Positions 53,645-63,521 of a stretch of 64,000 nucleotides of DNA are shown here, piece after piece. This stretch comes from Candidatus Sericytochromatia bacterium (GTDB lineage: Bacteria; Cyanobacteriota; Sericytochromatia; UBA7694): NCBI GenBank assembly GCA_018780035.1, contig JADMKE010000024.1:310001-374000 (forward strand). Direction: 5' to 3'. The first letter of the stretch is position 1. Each line of letters begins with the position of its first letter. The position numbers and the translations under genes were made by a program. The notes under the pieces are model-generated. The model had not been told where the DNA came from. It was given only the letters and a program-made list of their open reading frames with translations, and did not search any database.

Positions 53645-53882
53645 TCTAAAAAACTCCTCTATTTAAAAAACACTTGATTTGGATACTTACTTATCCGCCA
53701 ATTGACGCCAAACAATTCTTATCTAACGGATAAATGAAGGTAAAGAAATAGTTAATTGAATTCAATTGGTTATTTTTCAAAGAATTTTTATTCGATTGAG
53801 GTCCGAAATATTGGATCACATGTTAAGATAAATAAACTTTTGCAATTAAATTCACTCATTTGCTAATAATTCACAAATAATC

Positions 53883-55187
53883 ATGAATACACTTTTAAAA
53901 GATAATTTCGCTATCCTCAAACAATTTCACCCGGACACGCTAACTGTCTTAGATGTTCTAACACCTTCAGCAGAATTTCGGTTGAAAGGGACCGAGCAAC
54001 AGCCATTGCTTGGATTTTCCACACAAACATGGGAATTATCCGAGGCATTTCTCCCACCGTCTGGCGTCAATTGGGGCTATGTGGTTTATGGTTTGGGCAC
54101 GGGTGAGTATTTGAAGCGCTTGCTGGCTCATAAACTCCCTGAAGTGCCGATCTTGGTCATCGACTCTATGCCAGAACTGGCCTTATTTTGTTTGCAAAAT
54201 TTTGATTATCAAGCGATTCTTAGCCACCCCAGCTTGACCTATCTGGTGGACCACCCTACGCGCTTGAGCCGCCCATTACATAGCTATCTCAGTGGCAAAC
54301 GCGATTTGCTTCAAGTTCAATGGCTGAGCAATCCGTGGGTGTCCCAATTGGCATCAGATCGCCAGGATGCATTTTATTTTGAGGTCTTTCAGCAGTACCA
54401 AGCTTACATCGCCCAAGCCCCGACTCAAGCCAAGCAAGCACTGGCTTTGCTCTATCAAAAAATGGAAGCACCTATGCAAAAAGCTTATGCCACCTACCCC
54501 TTGAGCTGTCCAAGCGGCTGTGCAGATTGCTGCAAGATGGGGAATGGCTTTGACCTCTGTATTCGCCCGCTGGAATGGGAAATGATGTTTGAAGCACTCA
54601 GCCAAGGTTTTCCCCCACAAGAACAAAATAGACTGATAGCTGAGATTGTCCTCTACTTGGCTAAAAATGTGGATTATATCAAAAAAACCCTGTTCTTTTT
54701 TGATGAGAATCTCGATCAATTGCAAACTGAAAAGGGCAACCAGGCATTTTACAAAGTCACCCAAGTCCTGCGCCAGGACCCTTGCCCGTTTTTAACCAAA
54801 GCTGAAACCTGTGGTATTTACACACACCGCCCACTGAGTTGTCGAGCCTTTGGCAATAGTGTTTTTTCGCCAAGCCAACCCTATACCTGTGGCAAAGATC
54901 AACCTGTCATGAAACTGATTTTGGCTGACGAAAAGTCCCCCCATTGCCTCTTGGACGGGGGGACCCATTTATCTGAATTACAGACCCTACACAGCCATTA
55001 TACTTACGGGCATGTGATATACGTCTGGCTATTTACCCATTTGGATTTTGAAAGCGAAAACTGGATTGAGGCAGTGCGCTTGGATTATCACCAATTTAAA
55101 AGTCTGGTAGATGATCCTGAACTGCTACAAGCCCAGTTTCAGGCCCTTCAGACCTGGGCCCAAAAACTGGAAAATGCAGATCCTTAG
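53883..55187 (+). CDS. Maf-like Rossmann domain fused to YkgJ-type cysteine cluster
   Basis: 434 residues. The N-terminal about 150 residues ([49 protein letters not shown]) look like the N-terminal Rossmann part of Maf/DUF115 proteins. The C-terminal part has the cysteine pattern of YkgJ-type putative metal-chelating proteins: [13 protein letters not shown], then [26 protein letters not shown] and YTCGKD. I know of no standard protein with this pairing. It probably binds zinc or iron; the substrate is unknown. No signal peptide. The stop overlaps the convergent ABC permease by 4 bp. Confidence 0.6.
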   Translation: MNTLLKDNFAILKQFHPDTLTVLDVLTPSAEFRLKGTEQQPLLGFSTQTWELSEAFLPPSGVNWGYVVYGLGTGEYLKRLLAHKLPEVPILVIDSMPELALFCLQNFDYQAILSHPSLTYLVDHPTRLSRPLHSYLSGKRDLLQVQWLSNPWVSQLASDRQDAFYFEVFQQYQAYIAQAPTQAKQALALLYQKMEAPMQKAYATYPLSCPSGCADCCKMGNGFDLCIRPLEWEMMFEALSQGFPPQEQNRLIAEIVLYLAKNVDYIKKTLFFFDENLDQLQTEKGNQAFYKVTQVLRQDPCPFLTKAETCGIYTHRPLSCRAFGNSVFSPSQPYTCGKDQPVMKLILADEKSPHCLLDGGTHLSELQTLHSHYTYGHVIYVWLFTHLDFESENWIEAVRLDYHQFKSLVDDPELLQAQFQALQTWAQKLENADP

Positions 55188-55945
55188 TTTTTGATTTTGT
55201 AACCTGTTTTAAACAGAAGCCACACAGTCAACAAACACAGGCAAAGAAAGAAAGAGATCATCGTCAGGCTCAAAGTCACACCGACATCCGAAACCCCATA
55301 AAAACTCCAGCGAAAGCCGCTGACAAGGTAGACAATGGGGTTAAACAGGGTCAGCTTTTGCCAAAACGGGGGCAGCATATGGATCGAATAAAAGCTGCCG
55401 CCCAAGAAGGTCAGGGGGGTGATAATCATCATGGGAATAATTTGCAATTTTTCGAAGCCATCAGCCCAAATCCCAATTATAAAGCCAAAGAGACTGAAGG
55501 TCAGTGATGTCAAAATCAAAAAGATCGCCATCCAAAGCGGATGTAAGATCGTAAAATCGACAAAGAGCCGCGCTGTGGCCAAAATGATTGCTCCCAAGAT
55601 GATCGACTTGGTCGCTGCAGCGCCCACATAACCTGTGACAATTTCAAACGGCGAAACAGGCGCAGATAAAACCTCGTAAATCGTGCCTGAATATTTGGGC
55701 ATATAAATTCCAAACGAGGCATTGGAGATACTTTCGGTTAAAACGGAGAGCATGATCAAACCCGGTACAATAAAAGCGCCATAACTTGTGCCATCGATCT
55801 CGGTCATGCGCGAGCCAATTGCTGAACCAAAGACGATAAAATAAAGCGAAGTAGAAATCACAGGAGAGGCAATGCTCTGAAAGAGGGTGCGAAAAAAACG
55901 TGCCAATTCAAATTGGTAAATGGCCCGAATGGCATAAATATTCAT
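55184..55945 (-). CDS. ABC-2 type transporter permease
   Basis: 253 residues with six predicted membrane helices and the ABC-2 family layout ([83 protein letters not shown]). It forms an exporter with the ATPase encoded upstream; the two genes overlap as ATGA. Families of this type export drugs, lipids or polysaccharides. Substrate unknown. Confidence 0.9.
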   Translation of the reverse strand: MNIYAIRAIYQFELARFFRTLFQSIASPVISTSLYFIVFGSAIGSRMTEIDGTSYGAFIVPGLIMLSVLTESISNASFGIYMPKYSGTIYEVLSAPVSPFEIVTGYVGAAATKSIILGAIILATARLFVDFTILHPLWMAIFLILTSLTFSLFGFIIGIWADGFEKLQIIPMMIITPLTFLGGSFYSIHMLPPFWQKLTLFNPIVYLVSGFRWSFYGVSDVGVTLSLTMISFFLCLCLLTVWLLFKTGYKIKN

Positions 55946-56883
55946 TTTGTTTCTCCAATTAAGCGCACAAAAATGTCTTCAAGCGAACTCTCACTGGTGT
56001 GTAGGTCTTTAAAATCAAGATCCAACTCCCCCAATTGTTTGAGCAAGGCGGGAATGCCTGTGTGTTCGGCCTGGGTATCAAAGGTATAAATCAACTGGGA
56101 CTGATCTTCTGATAGTGCCAATTGAAAGCCTTTCAGAGACTCAGGCAGGACGTGTAAGGGGGCTTGTAACTGAATTGCCAACTGCTTTTTGCCCAGTTTT
56201 TTCATCAGCGTCTTTTTGTCTTCGACCAGAATGATCTCACCTTTGTTGATCACCCCAATCCGATCTGCCATTTCTTCGGCTTCTTCGATATAATGGGTCG
56301 TTAAAATGATCGTGACCCCTTGCTCTCGCAGGCGGCGCACCATCTCCCACATCTCACGGCGCAATTCGACATCGACACCCGCGGTGGGTTCGTCGAGGAA
56401 GAGAATACTGGGTTCGTGTGAAAGGGCTTTGGCAATCATCACTCGCCGTTTCATGCCCCCAGACAAGGTCATAATTTTGCTGTCTTTTTTCTCCCAAAGG
56501 GAGAGGTCTTTGAGGACCTGTTCGAGATAGCTGGGGTTGGGGGCTTTGCCAAAGAGACCACGGCTAAATTGGACCGTGGCCCAGACCGTTTCAAAGATAT
56601 CACTGGTCAATTCCTGAGGCACGAGCCCGATTTTCGAACGGGCCATGCGGTAATCTTTGACAATCTCAAAATTATCCGCTTTGACAATCCCCGAACTGGG
56701 GTTGACGATTCCGCAGATAATACTGATTAGGGTGGTTTTGCCTGCCCCATTGGGGCCGAGCAGGGCAAAAATTTCGCCCCGCTTTATCTCAAGGTCGATC
56801 TGTTTTAAAGCCTGAAACCCAGTTTTATAGACCTTGGTCAGACCTTTCACAGAAATGATTGAATCGGGCGTATTTGCGCGCAT
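55942..56883 (-). CDS. ABC transporter ATP-binding protein (DrrA-like)
   Basis: 313 residues from the ATG at 56883. Walker [13 protein letters not shown], signature [15 protein letters not shown], Walker [14 protein letters not shown], switch His [13 protein letters not shown], plus a C-terminal extension usual in DrrA-type ATPases. In-frame ATGs at 56898, 56913 and 56934 are alternatives: two are in a tandem 15-bp repeat that also contains AGGA ribosome sites. The ATG at 56883 follows AGGA closely and gives the normal family length. It energises the permease. Confidence 0.85.
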   Translation of the reverse strand: MRANTPDSIISVKGLTKVYKTGFQALKQIDLEIKRGEIFALLGPNGAGKTTLISIICGIVNPSSGIVKADNFEIVKDYRMARSKIGLVPQELTSDIFETVWATVQFSRGLFGKAPNPSYLEQVLKDLSLWEKKDSKIMTLSGGMKRRVMIAKALSHEPSILFLDEPTAGVDVELRREMWEMVRRLREQGVTIILTTHYIEEAEEMADRIGVINKGEIILVEDKKTLMKKLGKKQLAIQLQAPLHVLPESLKGFQLALSEDQSQLIYTFDTQAEHTGIPALLKQLGELDLDFKDLHTSESSLEDIFVRLIGETK

Positions 56884-56913
56884 TGAATATCCTGACATCG
56901 AATTTCCTGACAT
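56884..56913 (-). repeat. Tandem 15-bp repeat carrying ribosome site and start codon
   Basis: On the minus strand ATGTCAGGAAATTCG is followed directly by ATGTCAGGATATTCA and then by the ATG of the ABC ATPase gene. Each unit supplies an ATG and an AGGA, so the gene has duplicated start signals in one frame. Confidence 0.65.
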
Positions 56914-56943
56914 AGAGCGGATCACTGCTTTCATGTTGGAGTG

Positions 56944-56972
56944 TATATACAAACATACGGATTGTATGTCAA
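56944..56972 (-). promoter_or_regulatory. Consensus sigma70 promoter with operator-like palindrome in the spacer
   Basis: On the minus strand a perfect -35 TTGACA (56967-56972), a 17-bp spacer and a -10 TATATA (56944-56949). The spacer holds the inverted repeat ACATAC-N5-GTATGT (56953-56969), a typical place for a repressor or MerR-type activator to bind. It drives the ABC exporter genes. No dedicated regulator is adjacent. Confidence 0.7.
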
Positions 56973-57062
56973 TTGTACCGCTTTTGTTCAGATATTGCCC
57001 AGGTCTTGAAGGTAAATTGTATCGTGGTTTATAGTGTAAAAAATGAATCACAGGAACAAACC

Positions 57063-57845
57063 ATGTTAAACAAAAAATTGCTAAAATCTCCCAAGTTTTT
57101 GATCGGATTATCAGTTTTTGTTACGCTGATTGTTATCGGTGCTCAAATCCCCTTTTCACCTGCAAATTCGGTCGAAAAACAGACGGAAAATCCCCATCAT
57201 GATGCGGGACATGAGACAAAAAACATGGCTAGCCAACAATCAGCCAACCCCCCGGTTGAAAATTTAAACCCAGCCAAAGGTGCTGAAATCGGCAGCAGCT
57301 TTGAGGCCTTTCTCAGCCCCCATCAGGAGCCCGACGAAGAAGTCAACACCCCAGAACTGACCCCAAAAGAATTTAAATCCACAGCCCCTTCACTGGCCCG
57401 CAAAGACCGCAAATCCCGTGGACATGGCAGCTTGCGTTTTAGCAAAGACCTGAGCAAAGCCTATGTCGATGTCAAATTGGAGAACGTCGATCCAGAACAG
57501 GTGGTCATGTTCCACATTCACTGTGGCAAACCGGATATGCTCGGGCCTATTATCGCCGATTTTGGCGTTCAAGGCAGCTTTAAACAGCATTTTAAGCATG
57601 GTCTCTTTTCGCTGCAGCTCAGCAACGAAGACATCAACAAAACCGCTCACAGTGGCCATAGTATTGTCAGTGCCTTTACCTCAGGTTGCCCAGTGGTGCC
57701 TGACCAACCGATTTTTGGCAAGGTCAAGACCCTTGCTGGCATGGAACATATCGCCCGCCGCAGTGAACTGTATTTTAATCTGCACACCAAAGGACAGACC
57801 TTTTACGGGGATATTCGGGGACAATTGCACCCTGTCAAAAACTAA
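57063..57845 (+). CDS. CHRD domain protein with N-terminal membrane anchor
   Basis: 260 residues from the ATG at 57063 (AGGAA upstream; a longer frame would cover the divergent promoter). Membrane anchor at about 10-30 ([18 protein letters not shown]). A His/Ser/Pro/Glu-rich linker leads to a CHRD domain at about 120-258 ([65 protein letters not shown]). CHRD was first described in chordin; bacterial members are exported and of unknown role. Faces the ABC exporter. Confidence 0.75.
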   Translation: MLNKKLLKSPKFLIGLSVFVTLIVIGAQIPFSPANSVEKQTENPHHDAGHETKNMASQQSANPPVENLNPAKGAEIGSSFEAFLSPHQEPDEEVNTPELTPKEFKSTAPSLARKDRKSRGHGSLRFSKDLSKAYVDVKLENVDPEQVVMFHIHCGKPDMLGPIIADFGVQGSFKQHFKHGLFSLQLSNEDINKTAHSGHSIVSAFTSGCPVVPDQPIFGKVKTLAGMEHIARRSELYFNLHTKGQTFYGDIRGQLHPVKN

Positions 57846-57861
57846 AAATACAATGGGCTCT

Positions 57862-58851
57862 CTAAATTGACTGCATCCAGCGCTTTAGCTGAGCCATGCC
57901 CGCTTCCGTCGAGATCAGAGGTTCATAGCCCAGATCACGGCGGGCAGCGGAGATATCAAACCAATGTGCAGTTGAAAACTGGCTGACCATAAAACGGGTC
58001 ATGGGAGGCTCACCTGGCAAATGAAAAGCCCGGTAGACCGACTCCAGTACAGAGCCAGCCAAATGAGCCACGCGCAGGGGTACCCGGCGAGTCACGGGTG
58101 GCAAGCCCGCCGCGTCCAAAATCCGATTGACAAATTGTGAAACCGTTTCAGGCTGATCCTGGGTAATAAAATAAGCTTTGCCCGCAATTGGAGCACCCGG
58201 TTCGAGTTTGTTTAAGGCCAATAGATGTGCCGTAGCGGCATTTTCGACGTAAACCGTATCAATTTTGGGATCGCGTGTGCCAACCAGACGCAAACGACCC
58301 GCTTTGGCGCGCGCCACCAACCGGGGCACAAAATGGGGATCCCCCGGCCCCCAGATGATATGCGGCCGCAGCGAAACAGTGGCCAGAGACTCACTGTTGG
58401 CTTGTAAGATCATCTTCTCAGCCAGCGCTTTGGTTTGGGGATAAAAGGCCTCAAAATGGCTGGGATAGGGCGTACTTTCATCTACGCCTTCAAGGTCTTG
58501 GCCATTGTGTACGACGCTGGGTGAACTGGTATAAACCAATTTGGAAATGCCCGCCTGCTGACAGGCTGAGATTACGTTTTCGGTGCCGCGCACATTCGCA
58601 CTGTGGAAGGATTCATAGCTGCCCCAAATACCGGCTTTGGCAGCTACATGCACTACAGCCTGGCAGTCTTTGAGTGCTGCAACCAAGCGATTGGGCGCAT
58701 CAAGATCGCCTTGGCGGTGTTCAACACCCAAGGCGTTTAACTCAGGATAAACACCGCGAGAATAACTGACCACATCATGGCCTTGGGCGATCAATTGCCT
58801 TACAATCGCCAGCCCCAAAAATCCCCCCCCACCTGTGACAAAGACTTTCAC
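57862..58851 (-). CDS. oleD: OleD-like NADPH-dependent 2-alkyl-3-oxoalkanoate reductase
   Basis: 329 residues from the GTG at 58851 (GTGA overlap with the oleC stop). Extended SDR / 3-beta-HSD family: VKVFVTGGGGFLGLAIV, HVAAKAG, YTSSPSVVHNGQ, and the catalytic FYPQTKALAEKMI (Y-x-x-x-K). Position directly after oleC and oleB identifies it as OleD, which reduces the beta-keto acid made by OleA. Convergent with the CHRD gene. Confidence 0.8.
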   Translation of the reverse strand: MKVFVTGGGGFLGLAIVRQLIAQGHDVVSYSRGVYPELNALGVEHRQGDLDAPNRLVAALKDCQAVVHVAAKAGIWGSYESFHSANVRGTENVISACQQAGISKLVYTSSPSVVHNGQDLEGVDESTPYPSHFEAFYPQTKALAEKMILQANSESLATVSLRPHIIWGPGDPHFVPRLVARAKAGRLRLVGTRDPKIDTVYVENAATAHLLALNKLEPGAPIAGKAYFITQDQPETVSQFVNRILDAAGLPPVTRRVPLRVAHLAGSVLESVYRAFHLPGEPPMTRFMVSQFSTAHWFDISAARRDLGYEPLISTEAGMAQLKRWMQSI

Positions 58852-60530
58852 GCTGAGACTCCCAAAGCCAATTTTTCTGTGGCCCAAGGGACCAGTTTTT
58901 CGCGAAAAATCTTGGAGTTGTGGCGAATATCCACAGGCAAAGCAGGGTGAATTAAAAAATGCCGAATGGCGCGAGTATGTGGGTATTTTTGGGCCAGGTC
59001 TTGTAAATCGAGGATGATCTGATTCTGCGATTTGCTGGGATTTTTTTCGAGTTCGACACAGACCACGGGCATGATCTGACCAGGCTCACCCACGCCCACC
59101 AAACCCGTGCGATACACATCGGGATGGGTATTAAAGATCGCCTCGCAGGGAATGGTGTAAAGCGTTTCTTGCGGCGTAATCACCCGATGAGACTTCCGGC
59201 CACAGAACCAAATCCGCCCTTGTTCATCGAGATACCCCAGATCGCCCATGCGGTGGCGCACGCGGCCATCACTGTCTGCTATTTTGGCCAAATCAGTTGA
59301 GGCCTGGCGGTTAAAATAAGCGGTGGTCACGTTATCACCTTTGACGACAATTTCCCCCAATTCGCCCACAGGCAGGGTCAGGGAATCATCCCATTCGGCA
59401 ATTGGTGTATCGGTAATGGGGATGATCACCACTTCAACCCCGTTTACAGGCTTGCCAATGCAAACCCCTTTGCCCTCGCGGGTCAAAAGCTGGGTTTCAC
59501 CCAGAATTTCGTGGCTGCTGATGCTGGCCACGGGCAGACATTCAGTTGCACCATAGGGCGTAAAAATTTCGGCTTCAGCAGGTAAAAGGGATTGCATGCG
59601 TTCGAGGGTCTGCCAGGGTACAGGCGCACCCGCAGAAAGCACGCGGCGCAGCGAGGGCAATTGAATTTGTTTTGCTTGGCCTGCGCGGCTGATGCGGTTG
59701 AGCAAAGCAGGGGATCCAAACATATGTGTGACCTGAAAGCGTTCGATGGCGTCAAAAATAGACTCAGGGTTAACCAGCGCCGGTTTGGTGGGGTCCATCC
59801 AGGGCACAACCGAAGTCATGCCCAAAGCGGGGTCAAACAATGCAAAAGGTGGAAAGGTGGCCAAATCAACCTCTCCAGGTTGAACCTGATAGGTTTCACG
59901 GATCCTTTCAATCTGGGCCAGAAATTGCCGATGTTGGTAGACAACCCCTTTGGGAACGCCTGTACTGCCGCTGGTAAAGAGGATGGCAGCCAGATCTTCG
60001 GGAGCGGTATCCGCCACGCCTATCTCAGGCGATTTTTGGCCGAAACGGCGCAAATCATTTAAACTGGAACCGCCCCAAAAGAGTTTGGGCCCAAGTGTCA
60101 CATTCATTTTGACGGTGTCTTTGCCCCAGCCCAAGATTTTGCGTGCCACATGGGCCTTGGTCACCCCCACAAAGGCCTCCGGCTCAGCCTCTTGCAAACA
60201 GGTTTTGAGATTGTCGAGGCCCATGCCAGGATCTATCAAAACGGGCACAATCCCGGATTTTAACATGGCAAACATCAGGGCAAAGAATTCCAGACTGGGA
60301 GGCACCATCAAGACGGTGCGCATCCCCCGCACAATCCCCCTATTTTTGAGGCCTGCAGCCAGCACCTCAGTCTCCTTGACCAGGGTCTCAAAGCTGTGGT
60401 GGGTATACGATAAACGGCCCTGGCGGTCGGGTTTTTGCGCCAAAATAATCGCTGTGGCCTGCGGTTGGGTCTTGTAAGAAGCATAAAGCGCTGTTGCAAT
60501 ATTGGCGGGAGCCGAAAGTACCGAAGTCAT
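58848..60530 (-). CDS. oleC: OleC-like beta-lactone synthetase (acyl-AMP ligase family)
   Basis: 560 residues from the ATG at 60530; the longer frame would overlap oleB by about 170 bp and has no fold there. The ANL-superfamily signature AAILFTSGSTGVPKGVVYQH, TPYGATECLPVASIS, and GEIVVKGDNVTTAYF, with GDLGYLDEQGRIWFCGRKSHRV near the C-terminus, fit OleC. OleC uses ATP to convert the beta-hydroxy acid to a cis-beta-lactone. It lies between oleB and oleD. Confidence 0.85.
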   Translation of the reverse strand: MTSVLSAPANIATALYASYKTQPQATAIILAQKPDRQGRLSYTHHSFETLVKETEVLAAGLKNRGIVRGMRTVLMVPPSLEFFALMFAMLKSGIVPVLIDPGMGLDNLKTCLQEAEPEAFVGVTKAHVARKILGWGKDTVKMNVTLGPKLFWGGSSLNDLRRFGQKSPEIGVADTAPEDLAAILFTSGSTGVPKGVVYQHRQFLAQIERIRETYQVQPGEVDLATFPPFALFDPALGMTSVVPWMDPTKPALVNPESIFDAIERFQVTHMFGSPALLNRISRAGQAKQIQLPSLRRVLSAGAPVPWQTLERMQSLLPAEAEIFTPYGATECLPVASISSHEILGETQLLTREGKGVCIGKPVNGVEVVIIPITDTPIAEWDDSLTLPVGELGEIVVKGDNVTTAYFNRQASTDLAKIADSDGRVRHRMGDLGYLDEQGRIWFCGRKSHRVITPQETLYTIPCEAIFNTHPDVYRTGLVGVGEPGQIMPVVCVELEKNPSKSQNQIILDLQDLAQKYPHTRAIRHFLIHPALPVDIRHNSKIFREKLVPWATEKLALGVSA

Positions 60531-60540
60531 ACCAAGGCCT

Positions 60541-61440
60541 TCATGAAAGCACGGGTTCGGGTGCCTTTTGCCCCATAAACGCTTGCACCAGTGGCACAAT
60601 CTCAGCAGCCATGTCTTCAAGCACATAATGGCCCGCTTGGGCAAAGCGATGGACTTCAGCCTGGGGCAATTTGTCTTCAAAGACCTTGAGGAAATCGCCA
60701 TCAAAAACAAAGTCTTTTAAGCCCCAGCAGATCAAGGTGGGCAGATGGCGAAAGCGTTCGAGATTGTCTTCGACTTCGGAGACCAGAGCATAAGCCGGGT
60801 CTTCTGGGTGCAGCGGGATATCTTGAACAAAGCGCAAGGTAGCAATACGATTGGCTTTGGTGTTGTAAGGCGATTGGTAAATTTTGCGTAATTTGGCCGA
60901 CATCGGGTGTTCGGTGCAGCCCACCCATGACGCCGCCACACTGAAGGCATTGAGGTTTTCGATTAACCAAGCGCCCAGGCGGGTCTGGCGGCCCAGCGCC
61001 AATTGCCAGGGAATTTGGCGTTTGCTGGAGGGCAAATGAAAAGCGGCAGTATTAAATATCACCAGGCGTTTAACCGCATCCATGTGGCGCAGGGCCCAGC
61101 CCAAACCAATTAAGCCCCCCCAATCATGCACGACCAGAGTCACATTTTTGTTCACCCCCAGGTGATTCAAAAGCGCTTCCAAATCGTCGATGCGGCTTCC
61201 CAGGGTGTAGTTATATTGGCTGTCATCGGGTTTATCAGAATAACCGCAACCGATGTGGTCGGGCACGATACAGCGAAAATGGGGGCTGAGGGCCTTGACC
61301 AGATTGCGGTAATAAACAGACCATGTTGGGTTGCCATGGACCATGACCACTGGGTCTCCTTGGCCTTGATCCAGGTAGTGGTAATTGAGTCCATTGCGAT
61401 TGAAAAAATGGCCATGGTAGAGAGAAATAGGTTCAGACAT
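60541..61440 (-). CDS. oleB: OleB-like beta-lactone decarboxylase (haloalkane-dehalogenase-like hydrolase)
   Basis: 299 residues from the ATG at 61440 (TGATG overlap with the macro-domain stop). Alpha/beta hydrolase with VHGNPTWSVYYRN and the nucleophilic Asp in LVVHDWGGLIGLG, as in haloalkane dehalogenases and OleB, a general acid in CWGLKDFVFDG, and His in QAGHYVLED. In the ole pathway OleB decarboxylates the beta-lactone to an alkene. Context with oleC and oleD makes OleB more likely than a dehalogenase. Confidence 0.85.
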   Translation of the reverse strand: MSEPISLYHGHFFNRNGLNYHYLDQGQGDPVVMVHGNPTWSVYYRNLVKALSPHFRCIVPDHIGCGYSDKPDDSQYNYTLGSRIDDLEALLNHLGVNKNVTLVVHDWGGLIGLGWALRHMDAVKRLVIFNTAAFHLPSSKRQIPWQLALGRQTRLGAWLIENLNAFSVAASWVGCTEHPMSAKLRKIYQSPYNTKANRIATLRFVQDIPLHPEDPAYALVSEVEDNLERFRHLPTLICWGLKDFVFDGDFLKVFEDKLPQAEVHRFAQAGHYVLEDMAAEIVPLVQAFMGQKAPEPVLS

Positions 61441-61979
61441 CAAAAATACTCCGAATAATCAAACTGTTCCAGCACCTGCTCAAAAACCTTGTAACTCTTC
61501 TGGTTTTCGAGGACAAAAATAATTTTGCGCAGGTGGTTTCCGGGAGAACTGACACTTCTGGCCAGCTCATCGATCAAAATTTCGGCAGATTTGTCCAAGG
61601 GAAATTTGCCGATGCCCGTGCCAATCGCTGGAATGGCAAGACTTTCTAAGCCTTGTTCTTGGGCTTCTTCGAGAATCGAACGCATGGTTTTGCGAATTTT
61701 TTTGGCACCATTGGTGCTGGTGGTTTCTACGCTAAGGGTATTGAGCACATTTTTCGCCCTGAGAAATTGGGCCTGGGTCATGACCACCGCTTTGTCGCGG
61801 TTTTGACCTGTAAACAAAGTAGCTTCGAGGTCTTCAGCACTGTTTAAACCCGGTTTTGGCTGGTTTTCCAAATGGGAAAGTGCTTTGCCCGTGACATTGA
61901 TCAGTCCATCGACCTCACAGGCCATAATATCCCCTTGCAGCAAACGCACGACGGCAGGGCCGATTTTCCGTTCTTTCAC
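61440..61979 (-). CDS. Macro-domain protein
   Basis: 179 residues. A single macro fold: VRLLQGDIMACEVDGLINVTG at the N-terminus and SLAIPAIGTGIGKFPLDKSAEIL, the phosphate/ribose loop. Macro domains bind or hydrolyse ADP-ribose, O-acetyl-ADP-ribose and similar. It is the first gene of the transcript leading into oleB-oleC-oleD and overlaps oleB by one base, an unusual partner for that pathway. Confidence 0.8.
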   Translation of the reverse strand: MKERKIGPAVVRLLQGDIMACEVDGLINVTGKALSHLENQPKPGLNSAEDLEATLFTGQNRDKAVVMTQAQFLRAKNVLNTLSVETTSTNGAKKIRKTMRSILEEAQEQGLESLAIPAIGTGIGKFPLDKSAEILIDELARSVSSPGNHLRKIIFVLENQKSYKVFEQVLEQFDYSEYF

Positions 61980-62084
61980 GGCTGCAGTGTTCCTTGTAAG
62001 TTCAAAATCTTTAATGGCTTCGTTAAAAAATCAACGAGTTCTATTGTACACCCATTTCTCTCAGACAAGCGCAAAACCTCCCCC

Positions 62085-62112
62085 TTTACCAAAGAAGGGG
62101 ATATGTTATAGT
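62085..62112 (+). promoter_or_regulatory. Candidate promoter of the PRPP synthetase gene
   Basis: TTTACC (62085-62090), 16 bp, TATAGT (62107-62112), about 90 bp before the ATG. Moderate match to sigma70. Confidence 0.4.
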
Positions 62113-62200
62113 GTGTTTACCTTTTTCTGGTCTGGCCCCAATTAAAAGCGCCTTTTATTAAAAAACAGGCCCGGCCAAAAAAGAAAATAGGGGGGAAGTT

Positions 62201-63322
62201 ATGAGTACCGGTCAACTGCGTTTGGATCCGGAACACCAAAGAGGCAACAGTGGTGTCCGCAAGAAGACCCGCAGGTCGCGGGGCCGCATGAGCATTTTGG
62301 CCTGCACATCGGGCAGCGGTTTTGCTGACCGTCTGGTCAAGCATCTCGACGATTTGCTCAATGAGCAATATGGTCATCAGCGCTGGGAAGACACCTGTCG
62401 CCGCTCGGCCAAAGAAATATTCTTTTCCAATCACGAAGTCAAAACAGTGATTACCGAAAATATCCGCGGCGATGACGTGTATATTGTGCAATGTATGGAC
62501 GACCCACTGACCCGTGATCTGGCCGATCCAGATCAGCGCCGGAGCATCAACGACAATTTAATGGCACTCTGCACCGCCATTGATGCGGCTTACAATGCCG
62601 ATGCCCAAACCATCACCGTGATCATTCCCCAATACCCTTATGCCCGCCAAGAGCGCAAAAAAGAGCGGGAATCCATTACCGCTCGCCAAATTGCGATGTT
62701 CTTAGAGGCCTCAGGTGCCGATCGGGTGATCACCTTGGATATTCACGCTGAACCCGTGGAAGGTTTTTTCAGGTCAGCCCATTTTGAAAATATTCATGCT
62801 TCTGGGCCCATCACCAAACATATCAAACAACATTACGATCTCAGCAATTTAACCCTGGTGGCCCCCGATGTCGGAAGTGTGCAGCGTGCCCGTCACTATT
62901 CACTCACACTTGGCACAGATTTGGCGATTGTCGACAAACAGCGGGATTATTCGCGGCCGAGCAGTATCGAGAGTGTGAGGCTGATTGGCAGCGTGAAAGA
63001 TCGCAATGTCTTGATCATCGACGATATGATCGCCACAGGTGGCACGATTATCAACGCCACCAAACTGCTCAAAGAAAATGGGGCCCAGGATATTTATCTG
63101 GCCTGCAGCATGCCCTATTTTAATGGTGCCGCTGTCGAAAAACTGGACAAAGCAGTGCGCGAAGGTTATATCAAAAAGGTGATTGGCACAGACGCCGTCT
63201 TTCACGGGGAAGATTTTTTAAAAGAAAATCCCTGGTATGACGAAGTCTCTGTCGCCAAACTGTTTGCCGATGTGGTGTTTAGAATCAATCAGCGCGAATC
63301 GGTCAGTGAATTGCTAAAATAG
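62201..63322 (+). CDS. prs: Ribose-phosphate pyrophosphokinase (PRPP synthetase)
   Basis: 373 residues, about 55 longer than usual (about 315). Conserved PRPP-synthetase parts: TVIIPQYPYARQERKKERESITARQIAMFLE (the catalytic flexible loop), ITLDIHAEPVEGFF, APDVGSVQRARHYS, and the PRPP loop NVLIIDDMIATGGTI. It makes PRPP from ribose-5-phosphate and ATP. The N-terminus is atypical: a basic extension (RKKTRRSRGR) precedes ILACTSGSGFADRLVKHLDD instead of the usual LFSGNANP-type start. GGGGGAAGTT precedes the ATG. Confidence 0.85.
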   Translation: MSTGQLRLDPEHQRGNSGVRKKTRRSRGRMSILACTSGSGFADRLVKHLDDLLNEQYGHQRWEDTCRRSAKEIFFSNHEVKTVITENIRGDDVYIVQCMDDPLTRDLADPDQRRSINDNLMALCTAIDAAYNADAQTITVIIPQYPYARQERKKERESITARQIAMFLEASGADRVITLDIHAEPVEGFFRSAHFENIHASGPITKHIKQHYDLSNLTLVAPDVGSVQRARHYSLTLGTDLAIVDKQRDYSRPSSIESVRLIGSVKDRNVLIIDDMIATGGTIINATKLLKENGAQDIYLACSMPYFNGAAVEKLDKAVREGYIKKVIGTDAVFHGEDFLKENPWYDEVSVAKLFADVVFRINQRESVSELLK

Positions 63323-63420
63323 GGTTGAGATGACGCCCTTTGAAAGCTAATTGTTTTTCCTAGTTTTCCTGCGACAAGTCCCTTGTTTTGGAAAAAGGGA
63401 TAGGTTTATAACGAGACGTA
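63323..63420. other. Region after prs with a weak hairpin
   Basis: TCCCTT (63379-63384) and AAGGGA (63395-63400) can pair, but no T-run follows, so it is at most a weak terminator for prs. Confidence 0.3.
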
Positions 63421-63449
63421 TTGACAACCTTTCATTTTCATGTTATCAT
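63421..63449 (+). promoter_or_regulatory. Near-consensus sigma70 promoter
   Basis: Perfect TTGACA (63421-63426), a 17-bp spacer and TATCAT (63444-63449). It points rightward into a region where the only candidate is the short ORF at 63522, so it may instead drive a small RNA or a gene beyond the window. Confidence 0.55.
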
Positions 63450-63521
63450 AATGGCCTTAGCTTTTCCTATTTTGAAAAGACTAAAATTTTAACAAAATGA
63501 AAAGGTCAATATAATTAAAAA

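Noticed and set aside
60531..60710. 60-residue N-terminal extension of OleC
   Set aside because: Lies inside oleB in another frame and is Cys/Arg/Leu-rich without fold; the ATG at 60530 matches the family start.
60541..61440. Haloalkane dehalogenase
   Set aside because: The Asp nucleophile motif is shared, but location between a macro gene and oleC/oleD makes OleB more likely.
62117..62491. 124-codon ORF antisense to the 5' part of prs
   Set aside because: Overlaps a well-supported gene and its promoter; composition is that of a shadow frame.
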